15,299 bases of DNA from contig DESS01000025.1 in the NCBI GenBank assembly GCA_002361335.1, positions 1 to 15,299 of the forward strand. The letters run 5' to 3'. The notes beneath the pieces are model-generated. The model did no database searches. It was not told where the DNA came from and saw nothing but the letters and a program-made list of their open reading frames with translations. The stretch's first letter is position 1. Each line of letters begins with the position of its first letter. The stretch comes from Richelia sp. UBA3308 (GTDB taxonomy: Bacteria; Cyanobacteriota; Cyanobacteriia; Cyanobacteriales; Nostocaceae). This document shows positions 1 through 7,584 of the stretch, in pieces. The translations under genes and the position numbers were made by a program.

Positions 1-8
1 TTTTTCAT
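1..8 (-). CDS. possible first codons of a divergent gene running off the left edge
   Basis: On the minus strand an ATG lies at 8-6 followed by AAA AA to the window edge. It is preceded five bases upstream by AAGGAAG (within 14-20), a good Shine-Dalgarno match. Only two codons are visible, so nothing can be said about the product. If real, the gene is divergent from the IsiA cluster and shares the roughly 315-base intergenic region containing the Fur-like sites. The evidence is just the ribosome-binding site and start codon. Confidence 0.3.
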
Positions 9-137
9 GGGGACTTCCTTCTTCCTTCGTTTTAATTATTTTTCTCTTAATACAACCAAATTACTAAGTTATGTAACAAAATTTTGATTTAGTTTTGGCA
101 TTGCTGCCTAATCGGGGCATAATTTACCTTAGTAGTA

Positions 138-174
138 ATTATTCTCATCAATAACATGATTTTATGAGAATATT
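138..174. promoter_or_regulatory. candidate Fur-binding region upstream of the IsiA cluster
   Basis: A perfect 9-base inverted repeat, TATTCTCAT (140-148) and ATGAGAATA (164-172), is separated by 15 bases. Each arm with its flank (AATTATTCTCATCA and TTTATGAGAATATT) resembles half of the classical Fur box, in which ATTCTCAT / ATGAGAAT cores are typical. The site lies about 150-185 bases before the first IsiA-family gene, a family known to be derepressed by iron limitation through Fur. The two halves are further apart than in the compact 19-base box, so this could be two separate weak boxes or a coincidental palindrome in AT-rich DNA. Confidence 0.42.
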
Positions 175-208
175 AACCATCATTTATGTATGTTTGCTAA
201 TTTCATTT

Positions 209-264
209 GGGAGAAAAATTTAATGTTCCGATAAAAGTGATTGTCATAGCTTCTTAATTATTGT
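209..264 (+). promoter_or_regulatory. leader with Shine-Dalgarno and 3-codon mini-ORF before the first IsiA gene
   Basis: GGGAG at 209-213 stands 9 bases before ATG at 223, which opens a three-codon frame (ATG TTC CGA TAA, 223-234). This ATG is in the same frame as the downstream IsiA-like gene but is cut off by TAA (232), TGA (238) and TAG (247). It is the only convincing ribosome-binding site between the Fur-like sites and the gene. It may be a leader peptide that controls translation, or the decayed original start of the gene. Confidence 0.3.
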
Positions 265-324
265 TTGCAATATTATCACCAGAATGCAAGCAAACCTCTA
301 TCGTTTCAATGTTTTTTTGCTATT

Positions 325-1401
325 ATGAATGTTTTCTGGAAACCTGTATTTCCCGTACTGGGTTGGTCTCTAAATGAGCAGCAAACTGGAGCGCCTTTAC
401 TGGGTGGTAATGCTCGGTTTATTAATTTATCAGGACGGCTTTTAGGTGCCCATATTGCCCATGCAGGACTGATTTTGTTATGGGCTGGGGGAATGACTTT
501 GTTTGAGTGTTCCCGATTCAATCCAGACTTGCCGATGTACGACCAGAATTTGATTTTGCTACCCCATTTAGCTACTTTAGGATTTGGTCTTGGTGAGGGA
601 GGACAAGTAGTTGATATTTATCCCTATTATCTAATTGGAATGTTGCATCTAATCAGTTCTGCTGTATTGGGAGCAGGGGGTATTTATCATGCTGTTTTAG
701 GTCCAGAAGTCCTTGATGAAGAGGGATTTGGTTACGATTGGAAAGACGGCAATAAAATGACCAGTATTTTAGGTTTTCATCTAATTATGCTGGGTTTGGG
801 AGCTTTATTGCTGGTTTTGAAAGCAAGTTATCTGGGTGGAATTTACGATCCCCTGGTAGATAAGGTGCGACTAATAGAACCAAATTTAAATCCAGCAAGA
901 ATTTTTGGTTATCTAGTAGGTTTGAGTCCCAAGGGTTGGACAATTACTGGAATGGCTAGTGTAGATAACCTAGAAGATGTAATTGGCGGACATCTGTGGG
1001 TGAGCATTCTCTGCATTACAGGTGGTGTTTTTCATGTGTTTTCTAAACCATTTGCCTGGGCGAAACGAATTTTAGTTTGGTCTGGAGATGCTTATTTATC
1101 CTACAGTTTAGGTGCTTTAGCGATTGCTGGTTTCAGCGTCGCTTGTTTTGTTTCTGTCAATGAAATAGTCTACCCCAGCGTGTTTTACGGAGCAGTTGGT
1201 GGTGGCGCTCCTTCAACTAGAGCAGCCTTAGCTAGCGTTCATGCAGGGTTAGGGTTTATAGCATTGATTGGACACCTTTGGCACGCTTATAAAGCACGAG
1301 CTGCAAAGCGGGGAGTGGAATACAAAACCTTCTTTGATTTTGTATCAGAAGCAGCAAACCCGTCTACAATTATACCTTCACCTGTGAATATTTCTAATTA
1401 A
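325..1401 (+). CDS. IsiA/CP43-like chlorophyll a-binding antenna protein (first of three)
   Basis: A 358-residue member of the six-helix CP43/IsiA/Pcb family, which binds chlorophyll a in the thylakoid membrane and serves as accessory PSI antenna, usually under iron limitation. Helices are visible at about residues 39-61, 99-123, 145-167, 219-240, 257-278 and 300-322. Paired His residues that normally ligate chlorophyll occur in them (LLGAHIAHAG, LGFHLIML, IGGHLWV, GHLWHAY). The large lumenal loop of true CP43 is absent and the last loop is very short (about residues 280-297). The ORF is open back to a TTG at 265, but I prefer ATG at 325 because the family core starts about residue 25; neither start has a good ribosome-binding site. 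It is 31 bases upstream of the next paralogue, so probably one operon. Family sure; start unsure. Confidence 0.9.
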   Translation: MNVFWKPVFPVLGWSLNEQQTGAPLLGGNARFINLSGRLLGAHIAHAGLILLWAGGMTLFECSRFNPDLPMYDQNLILLPHLATLGFGLGEGGQVVDIYPYYLIGMLHLISSAVLGAGGIYHAVLGPEVLDEEGFGYDWKDGNKMTSILGFHLIMLGLGALLLVLKASYLGGIYDPLVDKVRLIEPNLNPARIFGYLVGLSPKGWTITGMASVDNLEDVIGGHLWVSILCITGGVFHVFSKPFAWAKRILVWSGDAYLSYSLGALAIAGFSVACFVSVNEIVYPSVFYGAVGGGAPSTRAALASVHAGLGFIALIGHLWHAYKARAAKRGVEYKTFFDFVSEAANPSTIIPSPVNISN

Positions 1402-1432
1402 GTAATCGTCGTTCGGGAGAAATAGAAAATAA

Positions 1433-2464
1433 ATGACTGTTGCAACAGATATGAACGGACAAATTCCGTGGCGAGCTGGTAATGCTCGATTAGTTGATTT
1501 GTCCGGTAAATTACTGGGTGCCCATGTAGCCCATGCTGGTTTGATAGTACTTTGGGCAGGAGCGATTACCCTGTTTGAAGTGTCACGATTTGAGCCTTCA
1601 CTCCCCATGTACGAGCAAGGATTGATTGTGTTACCCAACCTTGCACGTTTGGGAATTGGAGTCGGTGAAGGTGGGGCAATTGTGGATACCTACCCCTATT
1701 TTGCAATTGGAGTTATTCACTTAATTAGCTCTGCATTTTTGGGAGCAGGTGGAATATTTCATGCTCTGAGAGGGCCTGACAAACTAGAAGGTAAATTTAA
1801 GTTCTTTGGTTATCGTTGGGATGATGCCAACAAAATGACCACCATCATTGGAATTCATTTGGTGTTACTGAGTTTAGGCTCGTTATTGCTCGTTATCAAA
1901 GCCATGTTTTACGGTGGGCTTTACGATGCAGCGATTCATAACCTGCGTGTGGTTACAAATCCAACTTTGAATCCCTTGAAAATTTTTGGTTATCTATTCG
2001 GTACCGAAGGTCGGTTTTGGCTTGCTAGCGTAGATAATCTAGAAGATGTTGTTGGCGGTCATATTTGGATGACAATAATATTGGTCGCTGGTGGTATATG
2101 GCATATCCGCACTACACCTTTTCCTTGGGCAAAGAAACTTTTTGTGTGGTCTGGTGAAGCATATCTTTCATATAGTATTGGTGCTGTGAGTTTAATGGCA
2201 TTTGTCGCCACATTGTTTGTGTCAGTTAACACTACAGTATTTCCCACAGAATTTTTTGGTCCAAGTTTAGTATTAAAATTTGACCGCTTCCCAGTATTTG
2301 CCAGTATAGATGGTGCTTTAACTTCACGAGTTTGGTTAGCAAATGCTCACTTCTGGTTGGGATTCTTCTTTTTACAGGGACACTTATTTCATGCACTACG
2401 AGCAGCAGGCTACAGCTTTACTGAAGGTAAGATGATTGCATCTACAAGAGGAGAGGTGAGCTAA
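1433..2464 (+). CDS. isiA: IsiA-like iron-stress chlorophyll a-binding protein (second of three)
   Basis: A 343-residue, six-helix CP43-like antenna apoprotein, close to the usual IsiA length. Conserved segments include WRAGNARLVDLSGKLLGAH (residues 13-31), the GGHIW helix (208-212), and a longer last lumenal loop (about 266-300) ending in TSRVWLANAHFWLG, then FFFLQGHLFHALRA. This last part is the most like classical IsiA of the three paralogues, hence the symbol, given with reserve. It probably forms chlorophyll rings or belts around PSI and can dissipate excitation. Start ATG 1433 has GGGAG at 1415-1419, a little far away; Met7 (1451) is an alternative. It lies 31 bases after the first paralogue and 2 bases before the third, so co-transcription and translational coupling are likely. 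Confidence 0.88.
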   Translation: MTVATDMNGQIPWRAGNARLVDLSGKLLGAHVAHAGLIVLWAGAITLFEVSRFEPSLPMYEQGLIVLPNLARLGIGVGEGGAIVDTYPYFAIGVIHLISSAFLGAGGIFHALRGPDKLEGKFKFFGYRWDDANKMTTIIGIHLVLLSLGSLLLVIKAMFYGGLYDAAIHNLRVVTNPTLNPLKIFGYLFGTEGRFWLASVDNLEDVVGGHIWMTIILVAGGIWHIRTTPFPWAKKLFVWSGEAYLSYSIGAVSLMAFVATLFVSVNTTVFPTEFFGPSLVLKFDRFPVFASIDGALTSRVWLANAHFWLGFFFLQGHLFHALRAAGYSFTEGKMIASTRGEVS

Positions 2465-2466
2465 TT

Positions 2467-4029
2467 ATGACAACTACACAAGATAATATCCTCAAGCCCT
2501 TCGGCTTCTCCTCTGATGCAGCCCTCGGGACTAACTTTGTCAAGGATTCAATGGATCCCTACTCTTGGTGGGCAGGTAATTATCGGTTTGTTAACCTGTC
2601 TGGCAAGTTGTTAGGAGCGCACATAGCCCACGCAGGATTGATTGTACTCTGGGCTGGTGCAATGACCTTATTTGAAATATCCAATTACGACCCATCCGTA
2701 CCGATGTACGAACAGGGATTGATTTTGCTACCTCACCTCGCAACCTTGGGTATTGGTGTGGGAGCAGGTGGACAAATAATTGATACTTATCCCTTCTTTG
2801 CAATTGGAATTTTGCACCTAGTTAGTTCCGCCGTTTTAGGTGCTGGTGGTATTTATCACTCCACCCTTGGACCAGATAAATTGGATGAAAAAGGTTTTGG
2901 CTATCGCTGGGAAGATGGTAACAAAATGACCAGTATCCTGGGAATTCATCTGGTACTTTTGGGAATAGGAGCATTACTCCTGGTGGCAAAAGCAGTTGCT
3001 TTCGGGGGGCTTTACGATCCAGCAGTGGAACAGGTGCGGCTAATTGAAAACCCGAATTTAAATCCGCTGACCATTTTTGGATATCTGGTGGGAATTACTC
3101 CCGATGGTTGGACATTGAAAGGAATGGCTGCTGTAGATAACTTAGAAACAGTAGTGGGCGGTCATGTTTGGGTTGGCGCACTGTGTGTATTAGGTGGTAT
3201 CTGGCATATCCAAACAGCACCAACAAAATGGGCAAAAGGATTATTTGTTTGGTCTGGGGAAGCATATTTATCCTATAGTCAAGCAGCCCTTGCTTATATG
3301 GGATATTTCGCCGCTTACTTCGTATGGGTAAATGATACAGTTTATCCCGCAGTATTTTATGGGCCTGCTGAAACCTTGAGAATTGGTGGATTGATTACAC
3401 CACGTACCTGGTTAATGCTGTTCCATATCATCTTTGCCAGTTTATTATTGGGGGGTCACTTTTGGCACGCACTAAGAGCAAGAGCGATCGCGTCGGGATT
3501 TGTGTTCAGCGAAATGAAATTTAACCCCGAAGCTCTTTTGGGCGACAGTCAATTTAACAACAAACCAGTTTTTGAAGGTATCGTACAACCCTTTCAAAAT
3601 AATCCCCAGCAAGGTAGTTTCGCTACTCCCATCAACACTGATGGAGTTCCCACAACTTGGATTAAAAATCTGCCGATTTACCGAGATGGATTATCTCCGG
3701 CTACAAGAGGGCTAGAGATAGGTATGGCTCACGGTTATTTACTGCTAGGTCCATTTTTAAAACTCGGTCCCTTACGCAACAGCGATCAAGCTCTTTTAGC
3801 TGGATTCGGTAGTGCATCTGGTTTAGTTGTGATTTTAAGCATTTGTCTCTTCATATATGGAGCATCAGTATATCAGAGAAATAGTAAGCCTGTAGGTGTT
3901 TTACCTGATAATCTATACACCTACAAAGACTGGAGCTTCTTCACCTCTGGCTTTTTAGTTGGTGGTGTTGGAGGTGTGATTTTTGCTTGCTTTATTCTCC
4001 TTGAAATTGCACGAGCAGGTTTTGCTTAG
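2467..4029 (+). CDS. IsiA-PsaL fusion: CP43-like antenna with C-terminal PsaL domain
   Basis: A 520-residue fusion. Residues about 30-350 form a complete IsiA/CP43-like six-helix chlorophyll-binding domain (WWAGNYRFVNLSGKLLGAH; GGHVWVG; GGHFWHALRARA). After a linker (about 351-370), residues 371-520 match the PSI core subunit PsaL: IVQPFQNNPQQGSFATPI, then NLPIYRDGLSPATRGLEIGM, AHGYLLLGPF, KLGPLRNSD and a final hydrophobic helix. Three PsaL-type helices are visible (about 418-434, 445-468, 491-515). PsaL forms the PSI trimer contact, so the fusion could tether an antenna unit into the PSI core; this is inference. Such PsaL-fused IsiA paralogues are known in several cyanobacteria. The start has a strong AGAGGAGAGG ribosome site, and only two bases separate it from the previous stop. 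Confidence 0.93.
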   Translation: MTTTQDNILKPFGFSSDAALGTNFVKDSMDPYSWWAGNYRFVNLSGKLLGAHIAHAGLIVLWAGAMTLFEISNYDPSVPMYEQGLILLPHLATLGIGVGAGGQIIDTYPFFAIGILHLVSSAVLGAGGIYHSTLGPDKLDEKGFGYRWEDGNKMTSILGIHLVLLGIGALLLVAKAVAFGGLYDPAVEQVRLIENPNLNPLTIFGYLVGITPDGWTLKGMAAVDNLETVVGGHVWVGALCVLGGIWHIQTAPTKWAKGLFVWSGEAYLSYSQAALAYMGYFAAYFVWVNDTVYPAVFYGPAETLRIGGLITPRTWLMLFHIIFASLLLGGHFWHALRARAIASGFVFSEMKFNPEALLGDSQFNNKPVFEGIVQPFQNNPQQGSFATPINTDGVPTTWIKNLPIYRDGLSPATRGLEIGMAHGYLLLGPFLKLGPLRNSDQALLAGFGSASGLVVILSICLFIYGASVYQRNSKPVGVLPDNLYTYKDWSFFTSGFLVGGVGGVIFACFILLEIARAGFA

Positions 4030-4038
4030 TTAGGCATA

Positions 4039-4267
4039 GGGCCGAAGGGAATTAAGAATGGCCGAATTGGGCATGGGGCATGGGGCATGGGGCATAGGGC
4101 ATGGGGAATCGCAAGAGTTAGGAATTAGGAGAACGGAAATTAGGAGTTATTAACCAAGAATCTATCAATTCCCACTCATGCAGAGCGTGCGGGCTATACC
4201 AATGCCCTTCGGCCCAATTCCCTTCGGCCCTTCGGCCTAATTCCCAATTCCCAATTCCCTTCGGCCC
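4039..4267. repeat. intergenic inverted repeat between the IsiA-PsaL and CpcL genes
   Basis: The 282-base gap 4030-4311 has no gene. GGGCCGAAGGGAATT at 4039-4053 is the exact reverse complement of AATTCCCTTCGGCCC, which occurs twice, at 4216-4230 and 4253-4267. The mRNA could therefore form a long-range stem enclosing the heptamer array. Many shorter CCCTTCGGCC and AATTCCC units surround the right arms. It may attenuate or process a transcript reaching the linker gene, or simply be repeat accumulation. Confidence 0.7.
4071..4105 (+). repeat. heptamer tandem repeat (5 x GCATGGG)
   Basis: Five head-to-tail 7-base units, GCATGGG with one GCATAGG variant (fourth unit), lie 41 bases after the IsiA-PsaL gene. 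Short tandem heptamers of this kind are widespread between genes of filamentous cyanobacteria. No coding role. Confidence 0.85.
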
Positions 4268-4311
4268 TATTCCCAAGTTCTTAATCTTGAAAATTTATAG
4301 AGGTAGTTAAA

Positions 4312-4992
4312 ATGTCACTTTCTTTATTGAGTTATCCGCTTTCGAGCCAAAATCAGCGTGTGAATGGTTATGAAATACCGGGTGATGAACAACCGAGAAT
4401 TTTCACTACAAATAATTTACCGAAAGGTTCCGATGTAGATGAAATTATTTGGGCTTGCTACCGACAAATATTTAACGAACAACAAATTCTTAAACATCAT
4501 CGACAAACTGCATTAGAATCTCAACTTAGTTCTGGTCAAATAACAATAAGGGAATTTATTCGAGGTTTATTATTAGCTGACTCCTTCCGTCGTCTTAACT
4601 ACGAGTCCAATAACAATTACCGATTTGTCGAAATTTGTATTCAGCGAGTTCTTGGACGCAATGTTTATAACAACCAAGAAAAATTATCCTGGTCAATTGT
4701 TCTAGCAACCAAAGGTTTAAAAGGTTTCATTGATCAACTATTGAACAGCGACGAATATATAGACAACTTTGGATACGATACCGTTCCCTACCAACGCAGA
4801 AGGATTTTACCGCAGCGACGCATGGGTGAACTACCATTTGCTCGTATGATTCGTCATGATAGTTACCACAAGCAGCGCTTTGTCGGTCTTGTAAGCGATG
4901 ATAGTGCTGGTGTCTATCGTAAAGTGCTTTTACTTGTACCAACTTTTGCCGTTGCTGCGCTAGTTGCAACAATCATTTTAGTTGCTGTATAG
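4312..4992 (+). CDS. cpcL: CpcL-type phycobilisome rod linker with C-terminal membrane anchor
   Basis: A 226-residue protein. Residues about 12-150 are a phycobilisome linker domain (ADSFRRLNYESNNNYRFVEI; QRVLGRNVYNNQEKLSWSIVLATKGLKGFIDQLLNSDEY in pieces). A basic stretch, PYQRRRILPQRRM (159-171), follows. The last roughly 23 residues (204-226) are strongly hydrophobic and end the protein. This matches CpcL (also called CpcG2), the linker that attaches rod-only phycobilisomes to the thylakoid membrane and PSI; ordinary CpcG lacks the anchor. GAGG at 4302-4305 serves as ribosome site. Position after three IsiA-family genes suggests a shared PSI-antenna programme. Anchor and domain are seen; the PSI role is family knowledge. 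Confidence 0.88.
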   Translation: MSLSLLSYPLSSQNQRVNGYEIPGDEQPRIFTTNNLPKGSDVDEIIWACYRQIFNEQQILKHHRQTALESQLSSGQITIREFIRGLLLADSFRRLNYESNNNYRFVEICIQRVLGRNVYNNQEKLSWSIVLATKGLKGFIDQLLNSDEYIDNFGYDTVPYQRRRILPQRRMGELPFARMIRHDSYHKQRFVGLVSDDSAGVYRKVLLLVPTFAVAALVATIILVAV

Positions 4993-5034
4993 CGAATAAA
5001 CTCCTAGTAGTTCATTTCATTAATTCCAATGAGT

Positions 5035-5065
5035 TGTAGAGACGTAGCAATGCTACCTCTCTACA
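5035..5065. repeat. palindromic foldback repeat (TGTAGAGACG family)
   Basis: TGTAGAGACGTAGCA (5035-5049) and TGCTACCTCTCTACA (5051-5065) pair in 14 of 15 positions around a one-base centre. There is no T-run, so it is not a clear terminator, although it lies 43 bases after the linker gene. The same TGTAGAGACG end occurs in the copy inside the PKS gene at 12538-12567, and a TCTCTACA end occurs at 14124-14131. The rest of the gap 4993-5264 shows only further degenerate repeat DNA. Confidence 0.75.
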
Positions 5066-5264
5066 TGATTACCGGAAAAACAAACTAAGTACTTAGGCAA
5101 AATTAATTGTACATTTTCGCCCGTGGCGAGTTGAACGGAGTAACGATTAGCAATGCTTCACGCCCTTCGCTATGATGGTTGTTTAACCGGACATGATATG
5201 ACACAAATAATGAACCCAGGGGATTCTAGTTTCGGTCAAAAAGGTCTATTTTTTTATTGCTAAG

Positions 5265-6098
5265 TTATTTTATATCAAATCGATCCAATTCCATTACCTT
5301 AACCCAGGCTGCAACAAAATCGCGCACAAATTTTTCTTCTGAATCACTTTCTGCATAAACTTCAGCCAGCGCACGCAGCTCGGAATTAGAACCAAAGACA
5401 AGATCGACACGTGTTGCAGTCCATCTGATGGCTCCGCTTGCGCGATCGCATCCTTCAAACTCAGTAGCTTCATCTGAAACTGGCTTCCACTCTGTTGCCA
5501 TATCTAGCAGGTTGACGAAGAAGTCATTGGTAAGAGTTTCGGTTTGCTCAGTGAATACACCGTGGTTGGAAGCATTGTAATTTGCACCCAGCACACGTAG
5601 TCCGCCGATAAGTACCGTCATTTCCGGAGCTGTTAGCCTTAAGAGCTGCGCTCGATCGATCAACATATCTTCTGCGGTGAGTGTGTATTGTGTCTTTAGG
5701 TAATTACGGAAGCCATCCGCCATCGGCTCAAGAACAGCAAAAGATGCCTCATCAGTCTGCTCCTGCAACGCATCACCACGGCCCGGTGTAAATGGTACCG
5801 TAATCTCATACCCAGCTTTTTTGGCGGCTGCTTCGATGGCCGCACAACCACCCAACACAATTAAATCAGCGAGTGAAACTGGTTTCTCGTAGTTTTCCTT
5901 GATCCCTTCTAAAACACTCAGAACTTTCTCTAAGCGATCGGGCTGGTTGACTTCCCAGTCTTTCTGAGGTGCAAGGCGGATACGTGCCCCATTAGCACCG
6001 CCACGCATATCTGAACCACGGAAGGTAGAGGCGGATGCCCAAGCAGTTGAAACCAGTTCTGTAATGGTAAGGTCAGAGGCAAGGATTTTTTCTTTCAC
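5265..6098 (-). CDS. katG: N-terminally truncated catalase-peroxidase (KatG C-terminal domain only)
   Basis: The 277 residues match the C-terminal half of KatG from near its start (ILASDLTITELVSTAWASAS; FRGSDMRGGANGARIRLAPQ) to its very end (WVKVMELDRFDIK). KatG is usually 720-750 residues, so roughly 450 N-terminal residues with the haem-binding active site (Arg-Trp-His, proximal His) are missing. This C-terminal domain binds no haem, so the product alone cannot be a catalase. Homology starts at the second codon after a GTG at 6098; upstream in frame is a TGA five codons away and no KatG sequence is visible. The remaining frame has no frameshift or stop. Most likely a remnant of a once complete gene; retention as a stand-alone domain is less likely but not excluded. 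Confidence 0.85.
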   Translation of the reverse strand: MKEKILASDLTITELVSTAWASASTFRGSDMRGGANGARIRLAPQKDWEVNQPDRLEKVLSVLEGIKENYEKPVSLADLIVLGGCAAIEAAAKKAGYEITVPFTPGRGDALQEQTDEASFAVLEPMADGFRNYLKTQYTLTAEDMLIDRAQLLRLTAPEMTVLIGGLRVLGANYNASNHGVFTEQTETLTNDFFVNLLDMATEWKPVSDEATEFEGCDRASGAIRWTATRVDLVFGSNSELRALAEVYAESDSEEKFVRDFVAAWVKVMELDRFDIK

Positions 6099-6559
6099 GG
6101 ATACATTTTTTTGTCATTTATATCCCACATTCCGCACCCCAAAACCTCCAAAATATGCTGGCACCAATTAAACGAAGGAAGTTCGTTTAATCGCGATCGC
6201 ATCCTGAAATAACCTTTTTCCCGTTGCTCCCTCCCCTCCCCCTGCTTACCCCCACCCAGCAATTTTGGCTTGGTCTGCGTACTAGTCCTGCAAAGGGTTC
6301 TAAGTAAGTCGGCGTAAAAAAATCTGACTATGTTAAGAAAAGTAAATTAAACTGAAACCCTTGTAACTATTGCATGACAGCAAGACGGCAAGACGGCCTT
6401 TTCTCAACTATAATTTTCCGTACCAACCTACTTATAATTGCGATTTCAGACAGGGGAGTAAATGCTAAAAATCTAATTTGCGCCGCCAACTTTACAATAT
6501 CTGGTTCACATTTAGAATGAAATAACCCTGCCGAGTGAACTACATTTTCCTTACATCTA
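6099..6559. other. non-coding gap with a palindrome and one HIP1 octamer
   Basis: No convincing gene in 461 bases. TTAAACGAA (6168-6176) and TTCGTTTAA (6182-6190) form a perfect 9-base inverted repeat with a 5-base loop, immediately followed by GCGATCGC (6193-6200). The palindrome lies about 70 bases upstream of the KatG fragment start and could be an old operator. A short TTG-started frame in 6367-6576 has no recognisable product and overlaps the hydrolase end. Confidence 0.5.
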
Positions 6560-7312
6560 TTATATTTGGCTTTCAATAAAATCTTTTTGTAGAGTATGAT
6601 TTTGTTGCTTTTTCCAAAATTTCAATACTTCTTCGCAGACTAAATCTGGATAAAAAGAATGGAAAAAATGACTACCTTGAGGACATTTCCATATAATATC
6701 TCCAGGCTTTAACCATTCCTTCCACTTGTATAATTCTAGATAACTTAAAATTGGGTCAACTTGACCCCCACATATCATCAACGGCATGGAAACACCACCC
6801 ACAGGTAGTTTTTCGATATCAAATAGTGAGTGCATCAAAGGTAAATTGTCTAAATCCTTATTAAACTGATTAATTAACTTCTGTGGATGATAAGTTATTT
6901 CTTCCCTGAATAAATTATTAATCGTATTCAATAAAGCTTCCGATCTACTTAGAGAATAAATTTGACGTTGTTGATAATAATTTACGTGCCAAGTATTTGC
7001 AGGTTGTACAGCAACTGATAACAGGGTTAAAGACTTAACAAATTGAGGATATCGACGAGCAAATATTAGTGCAATAGTACCACCAATACCATGACCTATT
7101 AAATGCACGGCAAATGGTCTAGTTATTAGGTAATTATGTAATAATTCTACCGCCGTATCTATACACCCGGGTTCATCTAAAGTTTGAAAATACTCCCATC
7201 CGGCAATATCTGTATGCCTTGACAATCTTTTTATCAGAGGCATACTAAAACATCTCAAAGAAGGGCTACCGCTAACCCAAAGGACATCAAAAGCATCGCG
7301 AGATATAGACAT
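6560..7312 (-). CDS. alpha/beta-hydrolase-fold protein lacking the nucleophile Ser
   Basis: A 250-residue alpha/beta-hydrolase fold. The nucleophile elbow reads HLIGHGIGG (residues 70-78): the usual G-H-S-x-G-G has Gly at position 75, codon GGT, where Ser is expected. The acid Asp186 (CGGQVDP) and the His215 (PQGSHFFHSFYP) are in the expected places, so the fold is complete but the classical Ser hydrolysis should be absent. No signal peptide; start ATG 7312 has GAGAGAG upstream. It stands alone, about 460 bases from both neighbours' ends. IsiC of iron-stress operons is, as I recall, an alpha/beta-hydrolase-like protein, so with IsiA genes 2.5 kb away this may be a relative; that is inference. 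Alternatives are a haloperoxidase-like or scaffold protein. Confidence 0.8.
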   Translation of the reverse strand: MSISRDAFDVLWVSGSPSLRCFSMPLIKRLSRHTDIAGWEYFQTLDEPGCIDTAVELLHNYLITRPFAVHLIGHGIGGTIALIFARRYPQFVKSLTLLSVAVQPANTWHVNYYQQRQIYSLSRSEALLNTINNLFREEITYHPQKLINQFNKDLDNLPLMHSLFDIEKLPVGGVSMPLMICGGQVDPILSYLELYKWKEWLKPGDIIWKCPQGSHFFHSFYPDLVCEEVLKFWKKQQNHTLQKDFIESQI

Positions 7313-7584
7313 GGAGACTCTCTCAAAGCAAACTAACTGAACAAACTAATAATTTTCGCAATACATACATTGCCCCCACAATGCAGTAAGCCCTCACAGT
7401 CTAGATTAAATGACTTAAAGGATGACTGTTAAATGAGGATTAATTGCAATAAACACTAATTGAATAATATAGTATTTAGATACAAAATTAAAAAAAGTTT
7501 AAATTTTACAAATAAAATTTTGGATAAAGAATAATTGGTTACAGATTTATATAGGGAATTTGGCGTTGGGTGCAATACCACGGG

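Noticed and set aside
265..324. N-terminal extension of the first IsiA gene from TTG 265
   Set aside because: No ribosome site, and the 20 extra residues do not resemble the family N-terminus; ATG 325 preferred, though not proved.
5035..5065. Rho-independent terminator after the linker gene
   Set aside because: Strong hairpin but no following T-run on either strand, and the sequence recurs inside a coding region, so it is a dispersed repeat.
6367..6576. 69-codon minus-strand frame next to the hydrolase gene
   Set aside because: TTG start, no ribosome site, overlaps the hydrolase end, no recognisable domain.
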